A DNA stretch of 64,000 nt from Melastoma dodecandrum (taxonomy: Eukaryota; Streptophyta; Magnoliopsida; Myrtales; Melastomataceae): contig JARUPY010000397.1 in the NCBI GenBank assembly GCA_029817715.1, forward strand, positions 5,518,001-5,582,000. The letters run 5' to 3'. Shown here one piece after another: positions 23,032 through 35,392 of the stretch. Below the pieces are notes generated by a model, which had not been told where the DNA came from, did not search any database, and was given only the letters and a program-made list of their open reading frames with translations. A program made the position numbers and the translations under genes. The first letter of the stretch is position 1, and every line of letters starts with the position of its first letter.

Positions 23032-23646
23032 TGAAGAAAGAGAGAAGAAGGCAGTAGACAGACACTCTTAAGCAGAAGCACTTACGGATGTCATTGACGA
23101 TGCCTTCGGAAGGAAGCAGGAGCACAAGATCGCAAGAACGTCGGGATGCTTGAATGCCTGAATGCTTGAAGATAAAAAGATTATATGTCCATCTGTAGAG
23201 GTTGTGTACAATGCCTAGGAACAACCATTTATACTAGGTTAAACCTATGTATATACGGAAATGAAATATTATACATACATTGCGTGTCCTTGTTGCCAGC
23301 CTTCATGGAATATCTCCTTTCCATTTGAGCAATATTGCCAATAATTTCCTTCCATGTCTTAGACCGTCCGGAGTCTTCCCATAACAGCTACTCATCGACC
23401 GGATCACCCACTAGCCTTCGCCGTAGAGTTTCTCCGCTCGTTCAGTTGACTGTCGCTTGATCACCTTGTTGATCCTCGTCGTCTGGTAACCCCGTGGCTT
23501 GGTAACCGCTTCGCTCGCAAACCTTCTCCTCGTGCGTTTTCACATCTATCTCCTTAATGTGCTTCTCGTACTTCGGGCATATATTTTGGACTGTTAATCC
23601 ATATATGCTACCGAGATTTGTGGCCCAAAATTTCCGTTGGTAAACG
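23032..23646 (-). repeat. 5' LTR of the outer gypsy element
   Basis: Partner of 2473-3088, with many point differences, consistent with an old insertion. Confidence 0.85.
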
Positions 23647-25348
23647 AACTCGCATGACGAACAAAGCAGTCCAGTTCAGTCCAGTCCAATGAATGGTGGA
23701 GGTGTTAGGACAGAGTCCCCCGGGAATTCTCGGACGAGATAATTTTTAAAGGTAGTGATTGGGGGAACCAAAATAAATGCTCATTATGTCATTTCTTCTT
23801 CTCGTGTTTCTTTCTCCTCCTATTTTTAGAAGAGATCATGACGGCCAGGCCAATCTCCGGAGTGTTTTGCCAGACGAGATGAGATTCAAAAAGAGACGGG
23901 AAGATTATGGTGATCAGTACGGACATGTGACGAAGTCCCCCTCAGTTCCACGTGGGACGGTTACGCGCTATTGTTTGATAATCGCTCGAAGTACCACTTC
24001 CCTTTATCACACGAATACTTAAAATAACATTATAGTATTTGCTACTAGGTGACCACTTTTTACTGCAAACAATAACGACTTTAAAATTCGCACGGAGATA
24101 CATGTCTCTAATGCGAGTGGGTGCGGAATGAGGAATACTTTTAACAACATCTGAAATCATAAAATTGTAGGGGTACAACCGTGCACTTAAACCGTGTGCG
24201 AGAGTTTCTATTTGAACCGTAAAAACCACCCAATAATGGGGGTCATGTCGTGATCATGGATAGGGTATAAGCAACGGTACAAAGAAGATTATTGGGTTGG
24301 ATCATATTTGATCCTATAATAAGTGTTAAAACCGCATTTGGAATATCTATCTGTTCACGATAAGAAGGTATTTGATTTCGTCTGACTGTATTCGTCAAAC
24401 TTTTATAGAACAAACTTTAAAATGACAAAGAAAACACTAACTCGAAAATTCACAACGTCGAATGCTTGCCAAAACAAGAAGTATAATAATACTACAAAAT
24501 AGTGAGGGGGGAGAGAGAGGGATGGTCAATCTAAGTCTTTAAGACTCTAAAAGTGATTGTCTCGTTTTGGAGTTATATTTAATATAACACTCCTTTGTAA
24601 CTGCCAAATTACATGCTTCAGATCATGTGTCACATTTTCCGCGTTTTGCGGAATGTTGGAAGGACGTGAACATTCGTGGGTCTTCAACAATTTTCATTAT
24701 ATTAAGGTTTTGGCAGTCTTCTGCTAACACTTGACTATTGCTCTTGCCCTTGATATCCTCATATTTGCTTAACTTTTTAAAAATCTGCTCACCTGCTATC
24801 TCGTAATCCCTTTTAACTTTTTCTGAATTTGATTCGTTTACCTTGATCATAAACTTTTTGATATAATGACCTCTTAAAACTATTTACCTCGTCTTAATGT
24901 CCTCATGGAATATGCTCGTCTAACCTCTCATGCTGGCCTTAACTTTGTTGACTTGGCTCAATCAGGGGCTTTGAAGCCTTAGGCCCAAAATTTGGCCATG
25001 CCAACAATGCCACGTGGACAGTAGAAGCAAGCAAGCATATGGAGATTGAAAAGCCAGAAAAGCGCCCTTTTGCCCCAACCTGACCCATGAGAGTTGGGTC
25101 TTGGGAGTGTCCATCCTAAATCCCCACTGAAACAAGCCCAAGCTACAATTGGCAAGGGGAAAGGGTTTCAGACAACAGAGGTTTCTCCTTCTCAGAACTC
25201 TTTTTATCTCTCAACATGTTACATCGGATGTGGGGATGAAAGTTTTATGTAATAAGTTCAATGTTTAGGACTAGGTAAATACCCCCAATCTCGCCATGTA
25301 TGAAAATATCACCGCCAAAAATATTTATCTACCTAACCCCTCCGATAT
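23647..25348. other. Intergenic region downstream of the kinase gene
   Basis: 1.7 kb with only short frames, none with a recognisable domain. The part next to the kinase stop presumably holds its 3' UTR. Nothing else seen. Confidence 0.6.
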
Positions 25349-27105
25349 TCAGTCCCCACGGTTCTGTCCTTCGTCCTTGTCGTCTGCAATGTCGTCTGCA
25401 ATATCCTCTGCAGTCACTTGGTCCTCTTTCCTAGCCATGGATGACGAAGAAGGGTTACCAGGGATTCGGGCTGGGTGACCGTACTCATATTCACGAGAGG
25501 CAAGGTACGTGAGCGCGGTGACCACCTCACTGATTGCGGGACGCACACTAGGTTGCTCGTGAACGCACATCGCTGATATAGCAAGAGCTTGGTATAAGCC
25601 TCTGACTGGGTACCTTCTTTCAAGCGATGGGTCGGCCATCAGTACAAACTTTTTCCGATCACGGAACAGAGGGCGTGCCTAAAAGATTTCGAAAAACAGA
25701 GAGAAGCAACTTGGGTATTAGCCGTATGTGGATTAAATAAATGTTCATGCTCGAGGATGAAGAAGGTTTTGCTTCATTAGAGGATTATAGTGGCGCAGCC
25801 ATGAAAATAAAGAGTGTCGTGTTCAGCTCCAAGAAAGAACACACGGGTACGATCACATTAGGAAGGGATAGTTTCTCACCCAAGCGACCAGGTTTTGCTC
25901 CCTGGTATCTTTAGTAGGATCGAATGCCTTTTTTCCAGAAATAAGCTCAAGCAGCACGACTCCGAAGCTGTAAATATCCGACTTAAAGGTCAACTGTCCT
26001 GTCATGGCGTACTCTGGCGCACAATAGCCGTATGTACCCATGACTCTGGTTGAAACGTGCGTTCTTTCCCCAATCGGACCCACCTTAGCTAATCCAAAAT
26101 CGGATAACTTTGGATGGTATTCCTCACCGAGCAGAATATTCGCGCATTTCAGGTCACGGTATATGATGGGAGGATTCACTTTGTCGTGTAGGTACTCGAG
26201 ACCTTTGGCAGCTCCCGCCGCTATCTTCATTCGAGTGCACCAATCGAGCCCCTTCTTGTTTTGGGGAAGATCTGCCTAGTCATAACAAGAACAGAGTATT
26301 TAGCTTTCCATTTTATTAAACAATGAAGGAGCAGGAAATGACTCGGCCGCTGCAGGTACCGTGCAAATGAGCTTCCAAGGAGCGTAGGGGCATGTATTCG
26401 TAAACCAGAAGCTTCTGATCTCTCTCCGCGCAGAATCCTATAAGCTTAACAAGATTTGGATCATCAACCATGCTCAGCATTGTCACTTCAACAATGAACT
26501 CCTTCGTGCCCTGAAGTCCATTAGGATCGAGCTGCTTAATTGCGACTTCCTGCAACAATCAAGGAAAAAAAAAACACCACAGCTCGCATCAATCGTATAG
26601 TAATCTCGATACGAAAACCCAGGGCTCAATCCAAACATTTGAATAAACCAACCTGGCCAACATCCCTCAAGCACCCCTTGTAAACCTTGCCGAAACCTCC
26701 TTCCCCCAAAAAGCAGTCAGGCCTGAAGTTGCCGGTGGCGGCAACGAGTTCCGCAAAGGTAAACCTCCGCGCCGTACTTCCGTCCGGGACACCATCCTCA
26801 CTAACACCCCCAAGATCAATCTCCTTCCCATCAATGAGTATTTGGGTATGCTTAGGGGCCTCATCTACTCGATTCCCATTCTCACCATCGCGGGCTTTCC
26901 GCCTCTCTGTTCAAAGAGACGGACAACGATCGATCAATGCCAAAAGAAATATAAAAAAAAAAGAAAGAAATAGAAGAATCAACCCTTTCTATTTATCCCT
27001 AAATAAACCGAATACTTCCAAGATACCGGATGCTCCCTGATCGTGGGATTGCTTCTCAACTCGTCGGGGGCATCCCCGGCTCCTGCTGCATGGGAAACAA
27101 CCCAT
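25349..27105 (-). CDS. Receptor-like cytoplasmic kinase VII (PBS1-like, PBL)
   Basis: Ser/Thr kinase of the RLCK-VII/PBL class, which relays signals from membrane receptors in immunity and growth. Five exons with consistent phases: 27027-27105, 26653-26906, 26360-26549, 25880-26271 and 25349-25678, giving 414 residues. The start at 27105 yields MGCFPCS, with Gly2 for myristoylation and Cys3/Cys6 for palmitoylation, so it should sit at the plasma membrane. Kinase features in order: [18 protein letters not shown], Gly loop [22 protein letters not shown] with the ATP-binding Lys, catalytic loop [19 protein letters not shown], activation segment [16 protein letters not shown], and the end of the kinase fold near VTALTYLAS. 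The tail is acidic ([12 protein letters not shown]). All key residues are present. I cannot assign the exact PBL number. Confidence 0.93.
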
Positions 27106-28677
27106 GGAGTTCCGAAGACGAAGCTTCTCCTTCAACCAGAAGTCAACAACATGGGAAGGGGCGATGCGATGAAGAGGGAGGGAGGGAGGGAGTGGAAGGA
27201 GTAAAGAAATGAAAACAAAGATAAATGGGAAAAAGGAAGGGCTACGTGTAACTTTTATTTTTTTTTTTTGTTAAAGATTTCGTGGGGGGTTGTTTCATTT
27301 CGGTTTTAATACTCACCTTTTCTTTTTCTTTTCTTTCTCTTTTTCGTCCGGTACAGCTGCTGGCTTTCTATTTGCCTCCGTTTTTTTTTTTAAAAAAAAA
27401 ATCCTCTTTTGCCTTTTCTCTTACGCCACCGTGCCGGTTTTTTTTTAATTATTTATTATTTAGTTTTTGAAAAGAAGTTTGAGTGTAAATTTTTCTTAAA
27501 ATACAAAATGCTTGATTTGCTTTACAAAGTTTCTACGTACCTAAATCTTGTATAATACAAAATATTTAGTTTACCTTTGCTACTTCATTTTACAGAAAAA
27601 AAAATATACATATTTTTAGTAAGAGAAAATATGTGCAATTACATAATAATTGTTAATTTTACCTAGAACGAAAATTTATTTAAGTTTATTTACAAAAAAT
27701 ATATATATATTTATCGTAAAGAAATTAATTCATAAATGTCTCTTACAAAAAAAAAAGCTTAAGATATTTTATCAGATACAAAATTCGATTCTATTTTTTC
27801 ATACAAAATTTATGTAAGTTGAATGTATAAAAAAAAATAATAATTCTTGTTTCTTCAAAATTTGGTAGCTTTTTTCGTTTTAAGATTTATAAAATAATTC
27901 TTATTACTATATATATATATATATATATACATAAACTTACATAATTTTTTTTTCGTAAAAATAAAAGTAGGGTAAAACTAGTAATTATTATGTAATTATT
28001 TTTGGCACATGTACGAATTTTCTATTTTAAACAAATAATTATTTATAAATTACAAAAATTTTGTATGTAGTTATAAAATTTATGCACACGGGAAAAAATA
28101 CAAGCATATTATCCAGTGTTCAAGCATATTATCCATCTTTGAACAATAGGATAGTCGTGGTGTTCAGTCGAGGATTATAATTGTTTTATTAGTGAATTTT
28201 GATGATTCAGAATGTGTAATCCATGACTTATTTATGAGATAACATTTTTTTGCTTTTGCGACCACTTATGGTCGTAGTGCTTTACTTTATTTTTTTTCGT
28301 ATCATTATTACATATACATCACCACTTACTATTAAACATTTCTTGCAAAATTAAACTAAATTATACACGTATACAAATATTTTTCAAGTCTATGGATAAA
28401 GTCAAATAATTTGTACTTGTTAAGGTTATTTCATCGTTTGTAACAAAAATTTCGCTTTGTACTATTTATCTTGTAAAACAGTACAGACATAATTTACGTA
28501 ACAAAAACTTCAAGCATTCACTACAAATTATTTATGCTTTTATTCGAAAAAATTGAACGCTCTATGGTGACAACATAAATTTATTAACCTAAAATAAGTT
28601 TAGTAAAAACTTATAATAATTTCGTATATTATTAAAATTATTACTAAAATTTCATTACTAGTGAATTAAAAAAAATT
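27106..28677. other. Kinase upstream region and AT-rich intergenic DNA
   Basis: The first 300 bp beyond the kinase start are pyrimidine-rich (T/C runs on +), as in many plant 5' UTRs and promoters. From about 27430 the DNA is very AT-rich, with a (TA)n run near 27909-27930. No gene seen. Confidence 0.6.
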
Positions 28678-29427
28678 AGGCAAAATATACATTTGTGGCT
28701 CAAACTTTAGCCTAATGATCATTCAAAACTTTCTTTTATAACCTTATGAAACTTATATTCCTTCCATAACGTACCATTTGTGAAAAACAAAATGTCGTTC
28801 CTATTTTATTAATTTTAAAATTTTTTAAAATATTAATATTTATTAAACTATTTTAAAAACAACTTTTGTTTTGCCTAAATAAAACCCCGTATAACACAAT
28901 TAGGTATCTTCCCTCTTCTTCCCCATCCCTTAATTTGTCTCTCCTCCCTCATCCTCTTCCTCCCCCGACTCCCCCTTCCCTCCTCATCTTCCTCCGCCTG
29001 ACTCCCCATTCCCTCCTCTTCCTCCGTCCCTGCTCCTCCTCGCCGGTCTCTGCTGATAATGTTCTTGATCAGTTTGGTAGTTTGCGATGGAATAGTATTG
29101 AGTGCAATGTTTCTTGTTATCACGAAGTTGTCGATTCTCACCTAAAAAATGCATTTTTATTTTAATGTCATAAAAGAAAGTCTTGAAAAATCAAGCCATA
29201 AAAAAAGGGTTAGGCGTAAAGTTTGAGCCAAAATTATATATTTTGTATAAAAGGTTAAAAATACAAAAGTTTAAAACATAATAAAATATTATTTAATTAA
29301 TTGTGTTTGATTTTCTGATAACGGTCGTTGCTTACCCTTTCAATAAGGCCACAAAAAGTATAAGTTTCATTTTTAAGACTGTAAAAAAAAGTTTAGAAAG
29401 ATCACGTCATAAATATATATTTGCCAA
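28678..29427. mobile_element. Candidate non-autonomous inverted-repeat element
   Basis: The left edge (about 28679-28720, GGCAAAATATACATTTGTGG then CTCAAACTTTAGCC) matches the reverse complement of about 29204-29245 (AAATATATAATTTTGGCTCA then AACTTTACGCC). A second, weaker match lies at the right end near 29380-29427. Such inverted repeats around AT-rich and CT-rich DNA without a gene suggest a MITE or small MULE derivative. Ends and target duplication are not defined. Confidence 0.35.
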
Positions 29428-30002
29428 AAAGTTAACAAATTATATCACTTGCACTGATTAATCACTTTTCCATACAAAGAAAGGTATATGGAATTACGAA
29501 ACACGCATAAAAATGTACAGTAAAAAAAAACTTACAAAAATACCTACAAAGTCATTGTCTTTACACTAAAGGACAAATCTATTACAGAAAACAACCCTAA
29601 CTGGTTCGGACGGTCCACAAGTTGAAATTAACAAGGTCTGCGTACACGTGTCGGAGACAAAGCAGGGGATAGTTATGTGATGGCGTGGACAAATTCAATT
29701 TCTGTAATGTCTGGCGAACGCAAACGGGGGAGGAGTTCGTTAAAGCTTCAAACGCAGCCGCCAAAGTTTACACGTGTTTGTGCAGGTAATAAACAATTGG
29801 AGGCAGAACGACAAAGTATGACTCCAAACCAAATAAATTTTACCCAGAAAGACGGACTCCCCCCGGGTAAATCCCACCCGACAGGTGTAAGGACGACGAC
29901 GACGACGACGACATCATCATTTGGGTTTTTCTCTCTTTTGACTAGAAACTTCAACAAAAAAACCGACTACTATTCTCCCTATCCCCCCTTTGTCGCCTTG
30001 TC
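29428..30002. other. Intergenic region with (GAC)n microsatellite
   Basis: No gene recognised. A GAC/ACG triplet run lies at about 29893-29911. Open frames here lack domain character. Confidence 0.5.
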
Positions 30003-30398
30003 TAGGGCCGTTGACGTGTTCGGCCCAGACTCGACTCGTTAAGAGTTAAATTTTGTCAGGTCGAGTCTGAATTCGTGTCTAATTGTTTTATAGTCCAGTC
30101 GGATCAACTTACTGTTCCAATAACTCGTCCGATCCGATTTGATAAATTTAAATAATTAAAATAAATATAAAATTTTTTGATAAAAAGAATTAAAATATAA
30201 AATAAGCATCTATGTCAAAAAGAAAGGAAAGGGAGAATTTCGGACAAAACTTACAGCCGAAAATTTTTTAGCCAGGCTCATGCTAAATTACAAGAGCTCA
30301 ATCAGGTTCGAATTCGGGCTCGAATTTAACACCTTTTTTAGCATATTCGAATTCGAATAGAGAGTGTTCGAATCCAACCCGTCTCATTAACACCCCTA
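30003..30398. mobile_element. Candidate hAT-type MITE
   Basis: The right end on minus reads TAGGGGTGTTAATGAG, a terminus common in plant hAT MITEs. The left end TAGGGCCGTTGACGTG is a diverged inverted match. The interior is rich in short repeats such as TCGAATTCG and GGGCTCGAA, as in hAT subterminal regions. No matching 8-bp duplication is visible, so the ends are tentative. Confidence 0.4.
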
Positions 30399-31667
30399 AT
30401 TTTAACTTGTTTATGGGAATCACTCCCGTTCACTCAAACCCAAACACTTCGACTGCTAATTTATTTAGATAAAATTTATTCGAATTACTTTAAATGTTGC
30501 TATTCGAGAATGTGACATTTCTTTGAATGTTATGACGCTCCCGACCTAGTATCTTATTATAAATCGTACTTTCTTTATAAGTTAAATGTCAACGGTCTGC
30601 GTGATGCAAATCTACTTTTTAAAAAAAAAAAAAATCATTGATATTTCCGTACTAACCTTCCCGAAGATGATGTCTGTTTATCATTACCAAGCGGCAGATC
30701 CTCGTGTCCCAGGGAAAGGTAACCCCCCAACCAACCACAACATAATCACTCTCCGATTCTAAAGACGTGAATGTGATGACTCGCCATCAAGTGGCAGGGA
30801 CAACCCTCCTATTGCAGAACCTGAAAACAACCTGCGTCACCCACCTGCCTTTTAATCTTAATCCCAGATAAAAGGGCATTGCGACAACAGCGCAAAAGAT
30901 AAAACAGAGAACCAGTCTTACCACCACCTTTCTCTGCACGAACATTCGTCGGGATGCACCTCCGCTCATAGATCATCCACACGGGGCAAACAATGACATT
31001 ATCCTCGGACGATTACAAAATAAAGGCGGGACAGCCCAGACGAGAGTGGATAAAATCAACTAATCGTCATCTCAGGTCTCGGAGAGCCCACGGAAATCAC
31101 ATAAGTATAGTCTGCTAACATTCACAGGAATTATGTCTCGTGTCTGGGACGCACCCCCTGCCAAACCTTAACAAGTTACAACCAAGGGAAACAGCCTCCA
31201 GGAAGTATTTTCACATGCACGGTTAACTCTAATTGATACATTAACAACGTTGGAAAGAAATTTGGACATTGGATAAGACATGTGAGCACCTTGGCATGCA
31301 CTCAACCAGCCTTGCTAAAACCCAAGCTTCCTGTCATTGTGCGATGTCGCAAGAATTTTCCTCTGAGATTACATCGTCGTCGCCGTGGCTGTCATTTCCT
31401 ACTTTGCTGTCAGACCTAATAAAAGGCACCCAAACAGAAACAAATCAATACCTGCCTGTTCATGGGATCACAAATCAAAATTGAAGACGAATTACAGAGA
31501 TATCCTTCTTTGCTCACCTCCTTTTCATCTCCGCCATAAGAATGGGACAACCACGAAAGTGATCACTTTTACTTAAACTAACTAACCGTAAGCTCACTTC
31601 AGACGTTCTTTCATTTTTTTTTTGTTAAAATGTAAACAGTAAATTGATGAAGAGATAGAATGGTATC
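30399..31667. other. Intergenic region downstream of the PRR gene
   Basis: About 1.3 kb with short frames only and no domain. The part near 31600 should contain the PRR 3' UTR. Confidence 0.5.
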
Positions 31668-34600
31668 CTACGCTATCTGGCGAACAAATTGCCCTCGTAC
31701 GCTCGGTCGCAGCTCCGCAAGTTTTTTCCTGCTTTCATACCGCACCTGCATGTTGAAAAACTTAAATGGATTTCTCTATTTTGTTTGCAAACTCCACAAA
31801 ATATAGAACAAGAGTTGTAATATATTACCCTCTTTTCGAAGCACCTCTCCTTTCTCTTCTGACGGAATTTTGACAGGGCAGCTTCTCTCAGGGAAATTCG
31901 TTCCTCATCAATTCCACTGTTAGGCTTTTCTCCGAGTGCACCAGCTCCAATGTCTTCAGCAGCTCCATTATCAGTTTCCAATTTTGCCGAACCATCAACA
32001 GGAAAGTTATTGCTCCCATTGTTACCATTGCTCCCAAGGTTACTTCCAGAAGCACTACCACTCCCACTCCCACTGTTATTGCCAGCATTGCCATCAGCAC
32101 GACCTTCAATGGCATTTGACGATCCACATGGCGGAGCCGTAGCTGCCATAGCAATATCACTATTATCCTTCTGTTCTTGATTTTTCTGGGAGTTATCAAG
32201 ATGACGATGATAATGGTAGTGATGGTGATGATGGTGGTATTTGATGTGAATGTGCTGGTGTGATCCTTTTGATGGGGCCTGGACATCATTGGGGTGTGAA
32301 TTATCTGGCCTGTCATCAGATTCCATCCAAGACGAACGAACAAAACCTTGAGGCACGGGCTGAAATGCAGATGACTTGGAAGATTTGAATGCAGCTATTG
32401 GTTCAGGCTTCTTGGAAGCATCATACTGGAAAATAGTATCTATTACATTGTTCTCGCTACTAGTGTTAGACGACTGATATGTAGGAGATCCAAATGAGTT
32501 GGAAGGACCATTGGGAATTCTCTCTGTTTTCATAGCCATGGAGCAGTTATCAAATGCAGAAGTAATTCCCGCTTTTGCTGTCAAACCCTGCATAAAAATT
32601 ACAACAATCAACCACTATGAAGCAAGATGTCAGCTGGTTGGAGAGCCATACGATTACTAGTTCATCATAAGAAAAGGGACATTGCAAAACAATTTCATTC
32701 ATGCAAAAACTAGATAAATCCACACAGAATGTATCCATTTCAAAGAATGGGCTCATCACCTGGTTCACAGATGAAGTCGTATTGAACCTACATACAACCA
32801 ATTCAAGCATCCTATTAATAGATAACCAACTTTTCAACTTCGAACAGGGGACGCCAACTTTTAAAGGTTCAAATATTACTTGGAAAGTGCTGATTGGTCT
32901 GAATGTCTCAAGTTGTTGTGGTTGTCATGCGAAGTATTTCCCGACTCATCTTCGCTCTCTAGCTTTTTAAATGAAAGCTCGAGTGAGGGAAGCTCCCCAG
33001 AATCATGACTTTCCTTATTGTTTACATGAAATATTCCAGAGAGACCATTGACAGGTTCAACTTCTTCAGGGATGGGGACAATGCAAGTGGATGAACCACA
33101 ATTTTCATGAGGCTCTGGATCTCCAGATTTTCCACCAAGGGAGTCCATATTTGCCTCAGGCAGTCCATGATCTGATGGGGGCAGCTGAACTTCACCAGTA
33201 GCATGTACTAAACCGTCTTTGAGCAGTCCACATAAAATAAAAAAGTAATGACAAATTTGACAGGGGAACCAAGAAACAAGAACAGCAAAATGTCATTTTT
33301 GTTAGGTGTACCAGGTTCCTCTTTCTCTGTTTTGCTACTGATATCTGGTCCAGTATGTACCACCTGTGCACAAGTGCTATCAGGGGCATCCCCCCATTCA
33401 TTTCCAGCCGAGATTTGCTTAGGACTGCCAATTGCTGTTGTCTTCCGAGTCCATGAGCTCTAAGAAGACAAAATTTACATTCAGTGGTAGAAAATTAAAC
33501 TGCCAAGTATTAGTTTGATAGCATCACAAAAAGTCATTTGATTATATGACTAAGGGAAATTATAGACAGCAGAGCCGCCACCCGCCATTTAGAAGAGAAA
33601 TACTACAAAATAATACTCAAGTTTATGCAAAAGCGGATGTAATGCAAGTTACATTGAATGGTCGTGAGAATTGTAAAAGTTAGCTAAAAGCAACACAGGG
33701 AAACAACTTCCAAAGAATTTTTTCTAGATTAACAAAGAAAGCTCACTAGAGATGACTTCTTATGGTTTTTTAAATTCAAAGGTACACATCCCAGATTGCA
33801 AATTCTCGGCCTTCTGGAATGCATCCTAGTGGGATGGGATGTTCTTAATTACCTGAGTGCCACTTCCATCGTCACTACCATTCCGAATGCTCAAGGCATT
33901 GCTTCCAATATCATGCTCATCACTGCCGCTGCTGCTATTGGCAGCTGAGTCATCACCGCTTCTCAACTCCGTGGACCTCTTGGTCTGTGTTCCACTTTCA
34001 CTTCCACTCCCACTAGACTGACAAAGTTTGCAATATTTTGTAACTGATTGACTCATCAAGCAAAAAGAACAGCCAAACAAGATTAGAAGTTCACACCATC
34101 ACAGATGGTAATTTAGATTAACAATCAGCACAAGAAAGCAAGGCCACTTAGAAATACTAGTTTTAGAGAGAGATCGTTTCACATGTAAAAGGAACATTTC
34201 AAGCAAGAACAAGCAACTGACTCCACTTCCACTTAGGACATACATTCACAAGATCACAGCTAGGAAACTCACACTATGACATCTCCTCCAAACGTGCTGC
34301 CATAAGTTCTTTAGTTCATTCTTCCTGATAGGTTTTACCAAAAAATCAACCGCACCCTTTGACAGGCATTTAAAGACAATGCCCATAGAGTCATGAGATG
34401 ACATCACTGAAAACTCAATGAGTTAGTCCTGCTAAACAAGAGAAACTTTGCAGAAAAAATAAAACATGCTTGATTAGTGCCAACAGATTTAAGTACTCCA
34501 GCACTTAACTTATCACGGGAATGTTCCTAAAGGTCTTATGGCTCATTATCTTGGACAGCAGACCAATTCCTGTTAGCAGTGGCATGACCACCTCAGTTAG

Positions 34601-35384
34601 AACAAGATCAACATGATCTGAGAGATCTTCTAGAGATTTCCAGGCCTGGAGACCATTTGCCACTGCCACAACTACAAAAAATGCAAACATTAATAAGTGT
34701 CCTTCAGAATGCAGTATATGCAGTAAAACTCCTTGAAGTTGTAAGGTCAACGATTCAAGGATCCTTCTTAAGTGGGTCCATCCATATCTTCTTCCAATAA
34801 CGAAAAACATTGATAGTGAATTTGCAGAAAAGGAAAACCAATGAGTATCTGCTAAAACTAGAACCTTTTCCGACCAAAGGAAAACAGTGTTTAAATCTCT
34901 TTTTCCGAACGCAGTTTTTCAAGGATGATGTAAAGTATGTCTAATATGAACCCAATAAATTTGTCTAATATATGCTAATACGATATGCTTATCTCTCATT
35001 GCAGGAAAGTGTATGGACATGCTGACCTTCATAACCACAATTTTGCAGCAATGCACTAAGAACCTGGCGGGTAGATACATCATTCTCGACAAGGAGAACC
35101 TTCACAGACTTCACTGGAAGAAACCTCTCCCAGAGTATAACGGACCCCTGCTGGGGTTGGGCTTGATATCCATTATAACCATGAGTTTCTGCACCAGAAC
35201 CACTATTTCCATCTTCAACTACCCCATTAGGCCTATAATCATCTTCTTCTGACGACCCAAGGCACTGTCCATTGGACAAAACTCCATTTGTCATATCGTG
35301 TATCTCATGGCGAACGTGGTACCCTTCACCCACTGAAGCTCCTTCGTCATCTTGGCCATTATTGTCAACTGAAACAGCCCCCAT
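31668..35384 (-). CDS. PRR7: PRR7/PRR37-type clock pseudo-response regulator
   Basis: Nuclear transcriptional repressor of the plant circadian clock, also a flowering-time gene in cereals. Exons: coding 35027-35384 (exon starts 35392), 34510-34671, 34273-34406, 33853-34017, 33312-33459, 32880-33207, 31829-32587 and 31668-31745, about 710 residues. Pseudo-receiver: [69 protein letters not shown] and [16 protein letters not shown]; Glu replaces the phospho-accepting Asp, as the family requires. A conserved middle block [11 protein letters not shown] and [12 protein letters not shown] follow. The C-terminus is the CCT motif, [13 protein letters not shown] joined to [18 protein letters not shown], with two unusual residues. 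The start at 35384 follows a splice acceptor (AG at 35393-35394). The junction 32880/32587 is out of phase by canonical signals. Confidence 0.93.
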
Positions 35385-35392
35385 CAACCAGA

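Larger units (their letters stand above)
2473..23646 (-). mobile_element. Old Ty3/gypsy LTR retrotransposon, interrupted by a nested copia element
   Basis: Two direct repeats of 616 and 615 bp (2473-3088 and 23032-23646) are clearly related but diverged. Between them, on minus, lie remnants in gypsy order: gag, retropepsin, RT and integrase C-terminus, then an antisense PMD gene and a purine-rich tract next to the left LTR. The gag remnant resembles that of the gypsy element at 43442-52376, so the two are relatives, probably Tat-like (inference). Coding parts carry many stops and frameshifts. The copia element at 11440-22892 lies inside it, making the gypsy copy about 9.7 kb without the insert. 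No convincing target duplication: bases next to the two LTRs do not match. Confidence 0.85.

Noticed and set aside
2468..23651. Target site duplication for the outer gypsy element
   Set aside because: Flanks ATGAA and AACTC do not match; old age, mutation or recombination may have erased it, so none is claimed.
28875..29141. 88-codon minus frame rich in Glu/Arg/Gly
   Set aside because: Translation of a CT-rich low-complexity stretch within a candidate MITE; no domain and no splice or start context.
31936..32180. Open frames rich in His/Gln or Leu/Pro on plus
   Set aside because: Antisense shadows of the Ser/Asn/Gly-rich and His-rich region of the PRR exon 31829-32587.
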